Numbered from the stretch's first letter, positions 1 to 8,867 are shown. The stretch: 64,000 nt of DNA from Phycisphaerales bacterium (GCA_020352515.1 CP070678.1:4170942-4234941), one strand, 5' to 3'. Numbers and translations: made by a program. The notes: generated by a model from the letters alone, not told the origin.

Positions 1-299
1 GAGGGCAGGAGGTCACGGCGTTTCTCGGCAAGGGCGCCGACCCGCAAGCCTCGCTGGCCGTTGCAAAGGGCTACTGCGACTTTCTGATCGAAAACGATGC
101 AACGCCTGCTGAGGCCGCCGGCGAGACGATCAGGGCCGCTTCCGGGCGAGTGTTCGATTTTTACGGAACGACCGAGATTGTCTTTGCGGTGGGGCCTTTC
201 TTCGGCGGAATCCACGAGGCCGAAGACAAAAGAACCGCCGAACAACTCGCGGAAACACTAATCATCAGACTAACCGAAGCGGCAAAAGAATCGAAATGA
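1..299 (+). CDS. 3' end of an unidentified gene (partial)
   Basis: The gene enters from before the window. The open frame begins at base 3 and stops with TGA at 297-299, leaving about 98 visible residues. I see no signal, membrane segment or family motif that I can name; a Gly/Phe-rich stretch (VGPFFGG) is the only distinctive part. The TGA overlaps the ATG of the following DUF362 gene (ATGA), so the two are probably translationally coupled and in one operon. Function unknown. Confidence 0.6.
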   Translation, partial: GQEVTAFLGKGADPQASLAVAKGYCDFLIENDATPAEAAGETIRAASGRVFDFYGTTEIVFAVGPFFGGIHEAEDKRTAEQLAETLIIRLTEAAKESK

Positions 300-1291
300 C
301 CGAACAGACCGGAAACAGGCTCGAGCGACGGGAATTGCTTCTTCGCTCCGTCAAGGCGGGCGTCTCGATTGCCGCCGCAGGGCTGGTTTCGGCCGCCCTT
401 TATGATTCGGACGGACCGGGCAGCGGCCTGGATGCCGAATCGCTCGTGACGTTCAAGGATTGGGCTGTGACGCCCGAGCCCGGCCGGACGATGAGCATCG
501 TAAGAGGGCCAGATCGCAGGGCGACTGTCACAAAGGCCATAGATCTGCTCGGCGGCATCAGGAGGTTTGTCAAACAGGGGCAGACGGTTGCAATAAAGCC
601 GAACGTTGCATTCGCCTCGCCCGCGATGCTCGGCGCGACCGCCAACCCCGAGCTTGTCGCCGAGGTCGTGAAGCTCTGCCGTGACGCGGGCGCAAAGCGG
701 GTGATTGTCACCGATAACCCGATCAACGAGGCCGCGAGCTGTTTCATGCTTACGGGCATCCGCGGGGCGGCCGAGCTTGCCGGCGCAAAGGTCGTTTTGC
801 CGAGGCAAAGCCACTTCAGGAGTACCAGCCTCGAAGGCGGAAGGCTTATAAGGAGCTGGCCCGTTTACTTCGAGCCCTTCGCGCGGGCCGACGCTCTGAT
901 CGGCATAGCTCCGGTCAAGCACCACCAGAGAAGCGGCGCCTCGATGACGATGAAGAACTGGTACGGACTGCTGGGCGGCCCGCGAAACGTCTTCCACCAG
1001 GACATAAACACGATTATCGCCGAGCTTTCGATGATGGTAAAGCCGAGCCTGGTGATACTCGACGGCACGGAGGTTATGATGACCAACGGGCCGACGGGCG
1101 GCTCGCGCGCGGACTTGAGGCGCGCCGATACCATGATTGCAAGCTGTGACATGGTGGCCGCCGATTCTTTCGGCTGTACGCTGCTGGGGCTAAAGCCCGC
1201 GGATTTGCCCTATCTGGCGGCTGCCGCGCGGGCCGGTGTGGGAACAACGGATTACCAATCCCTCAAACCCGCATCGGCGGTTTTGAGCTGA
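296..1291 (+). CDS. DUF362 domain protein with Tat-type signal
   Basis: 331 residues. The N-terminus carries a twin-arginine-like stretch (LERRELLLRS) before a hydrophobic alanine-rich segment, so export through Tat is likely. The rest matches the DUF362 pattern: a lysine/asparagine motif near residue 100 (VAIKPNVAF), a Rossmann-like segment (RDAGAKRVIVTDNP), a KHH plus MKNWYG region, and a late Asp-rich part. The family is often found near Fe-S proteins but its reaction is not established. The ATG overlaps the preceding stop, and only 10 nt separate it from the polyferredoxin gene. I infer a role in an exported redox module with the next three genes. Confidence 0.85.
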   Translation: MTEQTGNRLERRELLLRSVKAGVSIAAAGLVSAALYDSDGPGSGLDAESLVTFKDWAVTPEPGRTMSIVRGPDRRATVTKAIDLLGGIRRFVKQGQTVAIKPNVAFASPAMLGATANPELVAEVVKLCRDAGAKRVIVTDNPINEAASCFMLTGIRGAAELAGAKVVLPRQSHFRSTSLEGGRLIRSWPVYFEPFARADALIGIAPVKHHQRSGASMTMKNWYGLLGGPRNVFHQDINTIIAELSMMVKPSLVILDGTEVMMTNGPTGGSRADLRRADTMIASCDMVAADSFGCTLLGLKPADLPYLAAAARAGVGTTDYQSLKPASAVLS

Positions 1292-1301
1292 GAGCGTAAC
1301 C

Positions 1302-3041
1302 ATGAAGATTGTTCAGGCAAGACAAATAAGTCAGGTTTTCTTCTTCGCGATGTTTGTCTGGTTTTCCATAGTCAGCAGTTTGGGCGAGAAGCTATGGCAG
1401 ATTCGCGGCTGGCCGGTCAAGTGGTTTCTGCATCTCGACCCCCTTGCGGCAATCGGAACAGTGCTCAGCACGCACACGCTCTATCGGCCGCTCCTGTGGG
1501 CCCTGGTGACAATTGTCCTGACGATAGTCTTCGGGCGGTTCTTCTGCGGCTGGGCATGTCCCTTCGGCTCGGTGCACCATTTTGTGGGATACCTCGGCAG
1601 GCATGACAAATCCGCCGCCCGGAAGATACAGCTCAACGCATACAGAAAAGCCCAGGCCCTCAAGTACATCATCCTGGCAGTGTTGCTGGGCATGGCCGCT
1701 TTTCCCTCTGTTGCCGCCACGCTGCAGGTCGGCCTGCTCGACCCGATTCCGCTGGTGACCCGCAGCTTCGATTTGCTGCTCGTGCCTCTGCTCGACCGCT
1801 CGGCCGGCATAGCATCTGCAACGGAGCGATTCTACGAGGGGGCGTGGCTGGTCCTTGCGGTGTTTGGCACGGCTGTTCTTCTCAACCTCTTGATCCCACG
1901 TTTCTACTGCCGCTTCATCTGTCCCCTCGGCGCGTTGTTCGCCATTCTCGGCCGCTTTGCATTCTGGAGAATCGGCAAAAGGAGCGGCGACTGCATCAAC
2001 TGCCGGGCCTGCGAACGTTCGTGCGAAGGCGGCTGCGAGCCGGCCGGCAGGATACGGATGAGCGAGTGCGTGCTTTGCTTCAATTGTCTCGACGACTGCG
2101 GCCACGAGGTAATCGGCTACCAGAGACGAAAGTCGGCGACCGGCGAAGTGACAGGCCCGGATGTCTCCCGCAGGGGCTTTGTGCTTTCGCTGGCCGGGGG
2201 CGTCTTTGCCGCCCCTTCGCTCAGGCTCGCCAGCAGGCTCGGCGGCAACCGGGGCCACACTATAATTCGGCCGCCCGGCGCGCTCGGCGAGGGCGAGTTT
2301 CTAAAGCGGTGCGTAAAGTGCGGCAAGTGCATGCGCATCTGTCCGACGAACGTCATTCAACCGGGCGGCATAGAGGGAGGCCTCGAGAACATCTGGACAC
2401 CCGTGCTCAACAATCGCATCGGTTCGAGCGGCTGCCAGTTGAACTGTACGGCGTGCGGCCAGGTGTGCCCCACATCCGCCGTAAGGCCGATCACGCTCGA
2501 TGAGAAGCTCGGCCGAGGCGCATTTGCCGACGACGGCCCAATCAGAATCGGCACGGCCTTCCTGGACAAAAACAGGTGCCTGCCCTGGGCCATGGACAAG
2601 CCCTGCATAGTGTGCGAGGAAAACTGCCCGGTAAGCCCCAAGGCCATTTACACGCAGGAGTTGTTCAATATGGTCAGGGGCGGCGTTGTGACAGTAAAAG
2701 AGCTGGCCGGGGACAGTATTGTCGTCGAGCAGAATCTCCCGCCGGGCAAATTCGCCGGAGGCGACTACTATCTTGCCGCCGCCGAGCACAGAAGCAAAAT
2801 CATCGACAACACCGGCAGCTCAGTGGAAATCGTGACCGGCGGAAACCTGCGGGCCAATCTTGTCCCCGGTGCTATAATAGCGATTCAGGTCCGGTTGCAG
2901 CGGCCTTTCGTGGACATCGAGAAGTGCATCGGCTGCGGTGTCTGCGAACACGAATGCCCGGTTGGCGGCAAGAAGGCAATAAGGGTCTCGGCCGTCGGCG
3001 AAACCAGGAGCCCGGATAGAAGACTGTTGCTCGAACGCTAA
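1302..3041 (+). CDS. NapH/NapG-like fused membrane polyferredoxin
   Basis: 579 residues. The first ~225 form a NapH/NosR-type membrane domain with hydrophobic segments near 10-28, 62-80, 120-140 and 178-200 and the paired motifs FCGWACPFG (81-89) and YCRFICPLG (202-210). A ferredoxin-like region follows with cysteines at 231-245 and 256-266. At 289-293 there is an internal SRRGF motif followed by a hydrophobic stretch, exactly what begins a separate NapG/MauM protein. The C-terminal half then carries further clusters at 337-347, 378-389, 426-442 and 542-552. I read it as a NapH-NapG fusion that passes electrons between quinol and periplasmic partners. The neighbouring Tat-type reductases are the obvious candidates. 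Confidence 0.85.
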   Translation: MKIVQARQISQVFFFAMFVWFSIVSSLGEKLWQIRGWPVKWFLHLDPLAAIGTVLSTHTLYRPLLWALVTIVLTIVFGRFFCGWACPFGSVHHFVGYLGRHDKSAARKIQLNAYRKAQALKYIILAVLLGMAAFPSVAATLQVGLLDPIPLVTRSFDLLLVPLLDRSAGIASATERFYEGAWLVLAVFGTAVLLNLLIPRFYCRFICPLGALFAILGRFAFWRIGKRSGDCINCRACERSCEGGCEPAGRIRMSECVLCFNCLDDCGHEVIGYQRRKSATGEVTGPDVSRRGFVLSLAGGVFAAPSLRLASRLGGNRGHTIIRPPGALGEGEFLKRCVKCGKCMRICPTNVIQPGGIEGGLENIWTPVLNNRIGSSGCQLNCTACGQVCPTSAVRPITLDEKLGRGAFADDGPIRIGTAFLDKNRCLPWAMDKPCIVCEENCPVSPKAIYTQELFNMVRGGVVTVKELAGDSIVVEQNLPPGKFAGGDYYLAAAEHRSKIIDNTGSSVEIVTGGNLRANLVPGAIIAIQVRLQRPFVDIEKCIGCGVCEHECPVGGKKAIRVSAVGETRSPDRRLLLER

Positions 3042-3062
3042 CAACTTTCGGAGTCCGAAACG

Positions 3063-4340
3063 ATGGAACAGACACTCAGCAGAAGAGACAGGAGGAGCTT
3101 TCTAAGAACTGTGGGCGCCGTCGGCTTGGGCTCTGCCCTACTACCAGCCCGGGTTTTTGGAGTCGCAAAAGAGGACGCCGCGAGCGAGTCGAAAAAACCG
3201 GAGAGGCCGGCAGACTCCGGGAAGCCGAAAATGCCCTTGCGGAAGCTGGGCAAGACGGGCGTGAAGGTCCCGGTCTTGTCCCTTGGGACAATGTTCAACC
3301 TTCTCGACAACCAGATCATATTGCGCAGGAGCATGGACCTGGGCGTGACGTACTGGGATACCTCAAACGTCTATGCCGGTGGAAACAGCGAGCTGGGTAT
3401 CGGCAAGTACCTCACCGACAATCCAAAGGCGCGCAAAGACCTGTTTATCGTGACCAAGGCGCTGAATGCAAAGGACGGCGAGGCGATGGAGAAGTGTCTC
3501 CAGCTCTCGCTGGCGAGGATGAAGACCACGTACATCGACCTGCACTTTTTCCACGACCTTCGTGACCCCGCTGACCTGAGCGACGATATTCGCATGTGGG
3601 CCCAGGGCGCCAAGAAGCGAAAGCTGATTCGTTTCTTCGGCTTTAGCACGCACAAGAACATGGCCCTCTGCCTTCGCGCGGCGGCAAAGCTGGACTGGAT
3701 CGACGCGATAATGACGGTATACAATTTCCGGCTTATGCAGGATGCCGAGATGCAGGCCGGCGTCGATGCCTGTCACAAGGCCAAAATCGGCCTTGTTGCG
3801 ATGAAGACACAGGGCATCGGGCCGGTAGCCAAATGGGCCGGCCATACGCCAAAGATCGAGACCGACGCCGACAGGAAGCTCGTCGATCACTTCCTCAAGC
3901 GGGGTTTGACGGAGGGTCAGGCCAAGATAAAGGTGGTCCTCGATGACAAGAGATTTGCCTCGGTCTGCGTGGGCATGGAGAACGTGGGCTTTCTCCGTTC
4001 GAACGTAGATGCGGTCACCGATAAACCGAAACTGACACGCCGGGACGTGGACGCGCTGAGGCGATATGCCGAGCACACGCGCACCGGTTACTGCGGCGGA
4101 TGCGGCCATATCTGTGAGTCGGCGCTGCCCGAGGCGCCCTGCGTCAGTGACATTATGCGGTCGCTTATGTACTGCAACGGCTACGGCCGCCGTGACCTGG
4201 GGGCCGAGTTGTTCGCCTCTGTTCCCGCGTGCGTCAGAAGCAGACTGCTTGAAATCGACTACTCGCTTTCCGAGGCCCGGTGTCCCAACCGACTGCCGAT
4301 ACAGCGGCTTGTGGCCGAGGCGGTCCGCGAGTTTGCGTAG
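3063..4340 (+). CDS. Tat-exported aldo/keto reductase with C-terminal Fe-S-type Cys cluster (copy 1)
   Basis: 425 residues. It starts with a Tat signal (RRDRRSFLRT, then a hydrophobic stretch). The barrel shows the usual aldo/keto reductase tetrad: Asp and Tyr in YWDTSNVYAGG, Lys in IVTKAL, and His in the DLHFFHDL strand. After the barrel comes a cysteine cluster (GYCGGCGHIC), further Cys in the next helix (EAPC) and a final EARCPN segment. This is typical of the predicted Fe-S-containing branch of the family. Substrate unknown. It is 21 nt downstream of the polyferredoxin gene and about 40 nt upstream of a paralogue. Confidence 0.85.
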   Translation: MEQTLSRRDRRSFLRTVGAVGLGSALLPARVFGVAKEDAASESKKPERPADSGKPKMPLRKLGKTGVKVPVLSLGTMFNLLDNQIILRRSMDLGVTYWDTSNVYAGGNSELGIGKYLTDNPKARKDLFIVTKALNAKDGEAMEKCLQLSLARMKTTYIDLHFFHDLRDPADLSDDIRMWAQGAKKRKLIRFFGFSTHKNMALCLRAAAKLDWIDAIMTVYNFRLMQDAEMQAGVDACHKAKIGLVAMKTQGIGPVAKWAGHTPKIETDADRKLVDHFLKRGLTEGQAKIKVVLDDKRFASVCVGMENVGFLRSNVDAVTDKPKLTRRDVDALRRYAEHTRTGYCGGCGHICESALPEAPCVSDIMRSLMYCNGYGRRDLGAELFASVPACVRSRLLEIDYSLSEARCPNRLPIQRLVAEAVREFA

Positions 4341-4380
4341 TACCCGTATCCATGAGACCCCGACTTTTTTGGAGCTTGCC

Positions 4381-5643
4381 ATGACCAGAGAAAAACCGAA
4401 CCAGATCGATAGAAGAGATTTCATCCGGAGCCTCGGCGCCGCCGGCCTCGGCTCGGCGCTGGGAGGTCTCAGCGCATCTTTTGCGGCCTCCGGAGCCGGC
4501 GCCGCCAAAACCGATCCCAATACCGCGCAGCAGCCTGCGAAGCCGAAGGTCCCCCAGGTCCTGCGCCGAAAGCTCGGCAGGACGGGCGTAAAAATCCCCG
4601 CCCTTTCCTTCGGAACTTTCCGGGTGGATGTCGCCAACCAGATACTTTTGAGGAAGACCCTGCAGCACGGCGTCGACCTCTGGGACACCGCCTATAATTA
4701 CTCCGGCGGAAACAGCGAGCTGGGAATCGGCAAGTTCCTCTCGAGAAACCAGAAGGTTCGCGGCAGACTCTTCCTTGCAACCAAGGCTTCGGGGGCCCGG
4801 AGCGTCGCGGATGTGGAGAAACGCCTGCGGACCTCTCTCGAGAGAATGAAAACCGACTATGTTGACCTGTACTTTGGCTTGCATCAGTGTTCGAACCCGG
4901 CTCTGCTGACAGAGGAGCTTGCAGCCTGGGCTCGAAGCGCCAAGAAGAGCAAGCTCATACGGTTCTTCGGCATCAGCACGCACCAGAACAGCGCTCAGGT
5001 CCTTGCCGCGGCCGCCAGGCTCAACTGGATTGACGCCATAATGACGCCCTTCAATTTCCGTCTCATGCAGGATGCGAAACTGCAGGCCGCCGTCGATGCC
5101 TGTCACAAGGCCAAAATAGGTCTTCTCGCGATTAAGGTCCAGGGAATGGGCCAGAGGATCAGCAGCGAGGCCGACAGAAAGCTCATCGAGCACTTTCTCA
5201 AGCGGGACCTTACCGAGGGCCAGGCCAAGATCAAGCTCGTCCTCGAAGACGAAAGGTTCGCCAGCGCCTGCGTGGGCATGAAGAACCTGAAGGTGTTTAA
5301 CGAGAACCTCGAGATTGCGCTGGATAAGAGCAAGCTGCCGGAACCCGACAAGGTCGCGCTGATGGAGCACGCCGAGGCGACCTGCAGCGGCTACTGCGCC
5401 GGGTGTGCGAACATCTGTGCGTCGGCCGCGCCCGAAGCGCCCTGTATCGGTGACGTCATGCGTTATCTAATGTACTACAACGGCTACGGTGAGCGTGCCG
5501 AAGCGCGCCGCCTCTTCGCGCAAATACCTGCCGGCATAAGAAAAAGGTTGGCGGGCGTTGACTATTCTGCCGCCGAGGCCCGCTGTCCGCAGCGCATGCC
5601 CATAGGCGATCTCATGGGCGAGGCCATCGCCAAACTGGCCTGA
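4381..5643 (+). CDS. Tat-exported aldo/keto reductase with C-terminal Fe-S-type Cys cluster (copy 2)
   Basis: 420 residues, paralogous to the preceding gene along its whole length. I chose the ATG at 4381, which follows GGAG and gives a clean Tat signal (IDRRDFIRSL plus a hydrophobic Ala/Gly stretch). A longer upstream open frame only overlaps copy 1. Barrel motifs are DTAYNYSGGNSELGIGKF, LATKAS and a LHQC segment at the histidine strand. The C-terminal cluster GYCAGCANIC and the EARCPQRMP tail are conserved. Tandem duplication is the likely origin; different substrates or a heterodimer are possible but not shown by the sequence. Confidence 0.85.
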   Translation: MTREKPNQIDRRDFIRSLGAAGLGSALGGLSASFAASGAGAAKTDPNTAQQPAKPKVPQVLRRKLGRTGVKIPALSFGTFRVDVANQILLRKTLQHGVDLWDTAYNYSGGNSELGIGKFLSRNQKVRGRLFLATKASGARSVADVEKRLRTSLERMKTDYVDLYFGLHQCSNPALLTEELAAWARSAKKSKLIRFFGISTHQNSAQVLAAAARLNWIDAIMTPFNFRLMQDAKLQAAVDACHKAKIGLLAIKVQGMGQRISSEADRKLIEHFLKRDLTEGQAKIKLVLEDERFASACVGMKNLKVFNENLEIALDKSKLPEPDKVALMEHAEATCSGYCAGCANICASAAPEAPCIGDVMRYLMYYNGYGERAEARRLFAQIPAGIRKRLAGVDYSAAEARCPQRMPIGDLMGEAIAKLA

Positions 5644-5795
5644 CAGACCCCGGCAGAGCCGCCCGGTACTCAACCGGCGAAGGGACGCTCTGGGCGCGCC
5701 GTTGGTCTGGCTGTGAAGGCGCCGCAGCCCCAGGTGAGCTGCCTCGTCGGCAAGCACTGCCGAAACGGCCCAAAAAAATCCGCCATAGCTGTACT

Positions 5796-5822
5796 CATAA
5801 GTGCTTTATTATCAAGCACTTA
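5796..5822 (-). repeat. 27-bp dyad element, copy 1
   Basis: Read on the minus strand it has arms TAAGTGCTTGA and AAGCACTTATG around TAATA. The inner 9 bases on each side (5798-5806 and 5814-5822) are perfectly complementary. A second copy at 49392-49418 matches at 23 of 27 positions. It could be a recombinase core site, a dimeric regulator site or a dispersed intergenic repeat. Confidence 0.6.
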
Positions 5823-6051
5823 CGTACGCAGGGGGTGTTTTTCCTTGATTCGGAGACCCGTTTCGGTTATCATAAACACGTAATGGAACGGTGAATGATT
5901 GATGGTTCTGGTTTCAGAGACGGGCGATGACGAGATTCTACTATCAAACTTGGCTTCCTTTCATAATTAACAAAAGGCGTATTCTTATTCTCACAATTGC
6001 AAGCTATATAGCCTTGTGTTAAGCAGTACCGCACTTTTTGCTTCCCTTTTG

Positions 6052-6078
6052 CCGCCCTTGTACGGGGCGGTTTTTTTT
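6052..6078 (+). terminator. Intrinsic terminator
   Basis: CCGCCC and GGGCGG form a 6-bp GC stem around a short loop, followed at once by eight T. It lies about 410 bases after the second reductase gene, so it ends either a long 3' tail of that operon or a short independent transcript. Confidence 0.75.
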
Positions 6079-6170
6079 GCGCCGTTTTGACACTGCAGCG
6101 CTCATACCGGGCCACGATTGCACGGTCTCATCCAACAAAAACAATGACTTTTCTACTCTCGCGGGGCGTA

Positions 6171-6176
6171 TATAAT
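6171..6176 (+). promoter_or_regulatory. Candidate -10 box (TATAAT)
   Basis: Perfect TATAAT about 75 bases before the next gene. No convincing -35 box sits 16-18 bases upstream (the nearest is TGACTT at a 20-base spacing), so the assignment is tentative. Confidence 0.35.
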
Positions 6177-6249
6177 AGTGTAGGCCCTTTTTAGCCGGTT
6201 TCGCCGAAAAGCAGGCCGGCACTCATGCGGCTGAAAGGATGTGACCAAA

Positions 6250-6738
6250 ATGGCGAAGAAGATATCCCCGGCAGTGCGGGCCGCAGCAGAGGCGCACCTC
6301 GCCTCGTTGGGTTCGTCCCGCGAGAGTCTGACCGACCGGCAGTGGCAGGTGGTGGCCAGGCACGCCAGGCAGCGGCGTTTTTCCACGTTGGCGCTTGTGC
6401 TGTGCGTCGCCTTTGCGGCGGCGCATTTGTGGGCGGCTCACCGCGCCTGGGTCTATTACCCCAAGCTGCTGGCGGAGCTTGCATCAGCAATCCCGGCAGG
6501 CGTCCAACAAGCCGCTGACAGTAATCCGGCCGAACCGCCGCCCGAATTGCTGCGGCGTTTTGCACAAATCTCGCTTGTCTTTGCCCTGCGCATCGTCTCC
6601 TACCTGGCAGTCGGATTTGGCTTTCTCGCGGTCCCCCTGCTCTCGGCCCTATCCAGTCGTCGAACCGGCAGAATGATCTCCGCCTTTCTTTCGCCCGGGC
6701 AGCCTGCAGAGACAGCCGCTCTGGACAATCCCGCGTAG
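6250..6738 (+). CDS. Small two-TM membrane protein, unknown function
   Basis: 162 residues from the ATG at 6250, which has an AAAGGA box at a workable distance; a GTG nine bases earlier is the alternative. The N-terminal ~40 residues are charged and cytosolic-looking (SLTDRQWQVVARHARQRR). Two hydrophobic segments follow, near residues 43-60 and 115-135, separated by a Pro/Glu-rich loop, and the tail is polar. I do not recognise the family. It precedes another membrane protein by 23 bases and both probably share one transcript. Confidence 0.6.
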   Translation: MAKKISPAVRAAAEAHLASLGSSRESLTDRQWQVVARHARQRRFSTLALVLCVAFAAAHLWAAHRAWVYYPKLLAELASAIPAGVQQAADSNPAEPPPELLRRFAQISLVFALRIVSYLAVGFGFLAVPLLSALSSRRTGRMISAFLSPGQPAETAALDNPA

Positions 6739-6761
6739 CCGGTGTATGATAACCTCAACCT

Positions 6762-7319
6762 ATGCCCGTTACGCCGTATCATTTTGGACCCAGCGGCTTT
6801 GTCGCCCTTACATTCAGAAAGTGGATCGACCCGCCCGTTTTCGTACTGGCCAACATTGTCGTTGATGTTGAGGTGCTGATCATAGCGGCATTCGACCTCG
6901 GCTGGCCGGTTCACCGTTACGCACATACCCTGCTGCTCGGTGCGCTGGTAGGCCTGCTCTGGGGAGTTGCGGCCTGGCCCCTGCGGCATCTGTTCGGCCC
7001 TCTCATGCGTGCGCTGCGAATCCCGTACCATACCACCCGCCGGAAGATGGCCCTCTCCGCCGTGCTCGGCGTCTGGCTCCACGTCCTTGTTGACGCCCCG
7101 TATCACATGGATGTCCGTATCTTCTGGCCCAACAGGATGTCACTGTGGTGGAAGGTCCAGCACCGCCTGGGGCACAAACAAATTGAGTGGGCGTGCCTGC
7201 TGTTTTTCGCAGCCGCCCTCATACCGTACGCTTTTGCCGTCGTCTCCTTCTATAAGCAGAAGAAACGCCGTGCTGGGCCTGAGCCGTTGCAGGAGGATGC
7301 TCTCGAGACCGCCGGCTGA
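6762..7319 (+). CDS. YdjM-like (DUF457-type) membrane protein
   Basis: 185 residues with four or five hydrophobic segments. It begins MPVTPYHFGPSG and has conserved-looking His and Asp within membrane-edge motifs (VDVEVL, VHRYAHTLLLG, WLHVLVDAPYHMD). This pattern resembles the YdjM/DUF457 membrane-bound metal-dependent hydrolase family, in which such residues would ligate a metal. That assignment rests on motif likeness only. The C-terminus is a basic cytosolic tail (YKQKKRR). Confidence 0.6.
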   Translation: MPVTPYHFGPSGFVALTFRKWIDPPVFVLANIVVDVEVLIIAAFDLGWPVHRYAHTLLLGALVGLLWGVAAWPLRHLFGPLMRALRIPYHTTRRKMALSAVLGVWLHVLVDAPYHMDVRIFWPNRMSLWWKVQHRLGHKQIEWACLLFFAAALIPYAFAVVSFYKQKKRRAGPEPLQEDALETAG

Positions 7320-7460
7320 GGGTACGCTCACGGGTTTCCCTGCGAAGCCCATACTGTAAAAGAGGGTGGCGGACACCTTGGCAAAGGTGTAACATCGTCG
7401 AAAGTGGCTTACGGTTGCGGTCCTCCCGGGCGGGCGGGCCGCTCTTTGGAGAGCGTTAAG

Positions 7461-8867
7461 ATGTCAGGAATACTGTTCACGCGCAGCGCGTCTGCCGCGT
7501 TTGTTACGTGTCTATTCATCGCGGTCTCTTTCTGCCCGGCCGATGGTCCGACGGCACAAAGCACCTTCCGCATAACCTTGCCAGGGCACCGTTTCGCGGA
7601 CGAGCTGCTGCCGCAGTCGCCCTTTGGCGTCAACACGGCCTTCGGGCCCGGGACGGCGAACCTTGAAGCCATACTCGAGAGAATGCAACGGGCCGGCATC
7701 AAGTGGGGACGCCAGGACTTCACCTGGCGCCGCGTCGAAAAGGAGAAGGGCAGGTATGATTTCGGAGGCTACGACCGCCTCGTCGAGACCTGCCGCAAAT
7801 ACGGCCTGACCCTGTTCGGCAACCTCGCCTACGGCCCGTCATTCCACGATCCGCGAACCCCCGAAGGCGTCGCCGCCTACTGTGCGTTCGCAGCCGCCGC
7901 CGTGAAACACTTCGCCGGCCGCGTCACGTACTGGCAGATATGGAACGAGCCGAACGGCGGCTTCTGGAAGGGCACGCCCGAGCAGTACGCCCGGCTGCTC
8001 GCCGCGGCCGGAAAGGCTATCCACCAGGCCGACCCTGGCGCAAAAGTCCTCGGCCTCAACATGGCCTTTTGTGACGTCATCTGGGCGGAGAAGATCCTCC
8101 GACTCGTCCCATACGACTGCTTCGACATCGCCTGCTTCCATCCCTACCGTGTCCCGTCGGCGCCCGAAGAGCGCCTCGACTGGTGGGAGCTCGACCAGTA
8201 CGTCAAAAGCTGGCACCGCGGCGACCTCGATCCCAACTACCCGCTCGTCCACATGAGCTTTCTTGAGCAGACGGCGGAGCTAATTAAGGTGATGGAGAAA
8301 TTCGGCGAGCCAAAACCCATCTGGATAACCGAAATCTGCTGGAACACGCAGATTCACCCCTACGGCGTGCCTGAAATCCGCCAGGCCGACCTGGCCGTTC
8401 GATTCTATGTCCTGGCCATTGCCTCGCCCAACATCGAGAAGGCCTTCTGGTGGACCCTTCGCGACACCGGAACCCGCCAGTTCGACCAGGCCGACATGGT
8501 CGGGCTGATTCGCAACGACCTCTCGCCGAAATACGCCTATTACTCATACGCCTTCATGAGCCGAATGCTCGAAGGAAAAAGATGGCTCCGCAACGACTCC
8601 TTCGGCCCTGATCTCTTCGCCGTCGTCTTCACCGACGAGGCCGGCGGGCAGGACACCATCGTCGCCTGGACCACCGAACCATACGGTTACATCCGCGTGA
8701 ACAACCACCAGGGCCTCACCATATACGACATCTACGGCGCCCGCCGGTTTGTCCCCTTCCACGAGGTTCGCACCAAAAGTCTGCCCATTCCCCTCGGGCC
8801 AAGCCCGATTTACATAACCGGCCCCAAGGGCCTGAAGGCCCGCGTCCGTCCCAACCCCGGATGGTAG
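7461..8867 (+). CDS. Secreted clan GH-A-like glycoside hydrolase
   Basis: 468 residues from the ATG at 7461, which is preceded by GGAGAG and gives a standard Sec signal peptide ending near the PTAQS region. The barrel has the hallmarks of clan GH-A (GH39/GH42-like): an early conserved Arg strand (IKWGRQDFTW), an acid/base glutamate in WQIWNEPNGGFW and a nucleophile glutamate in IWITEICWNT. A C-terminal beta-domain follows. I cannot assign a precise family or substrate. It is separated from the upstream membrane-protein pair by 140 bases containing a 7-bp hairpin (7373-7390), and converges with the GH44 gene. Confidence 0.75.
   Translation: MSGILFTRSASAAFVTCLFIAVSFCPADGPTAQSTFRITLPGHRFADELLPQSPFGVNTAFGPGTANLEAILERMQRAGIKWGRQDFTWRRVEKEKGRYDFGGYDRLVETCRKYGLTLFGNLAYGPSFHDPRTPEGVAAYCAFAAAAVKHFAGRVTYWQIWNEPNGGFWKGTPEQYARLLAAAGKAIHQADPGAKVLGLNMAFCDVIWAEKILRLVPYDCFDIACFHPYRVPSAPEERLDWWELDQYVKSWHRGDLDPNYPLVHMSFLEQTAELIKVMEKFGEPKPIWITEICWNTQIHPYGVPEIRQADLAVRFYVLAIASPNIEKAFWWTLRDTGTRQFDQADMVGLIRNDLSPKYAYYSYAFMSRMLEGKRWLRNDSFGPDLFAVVFTDEAGGQDTIVAWTTEPYGYIRVNNHQGLTIYDIYGARRFVPFHEVRTKSLPIPLGPSPIYITGPKGLKARVRPNPGW

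Larger units (their letters stand above)
5644..6249. other. Gene-less stretch of about 600 bases
   Basis: I find no convincing gene here. The stretch holds a perfect 9-bp dyad (5798-5822, part of a 27-bp element), AT-rich sequence, an intrinsic terminator (6052-6078) and a TATAAT box (6171). About 230 bases lie between the dyad and the terminator, so a small non-coding transcript ending at the terminator is possible. I recognise no RNA family in it. Confidence 0.5.

Noticed and set aside
5870..6115. Short minus-strand frame in the 5.6-6.2 kb gap
   Set aside because: No ribosome-binding site, no family pattern, and it crosses a terminator.
7373..7390. Hairpin ACACCTT/AAGGTGT before the glycosidase gene
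   Set aside because: No T-tract follows, so it is not called a terminator. Seven base pairs may be chance.
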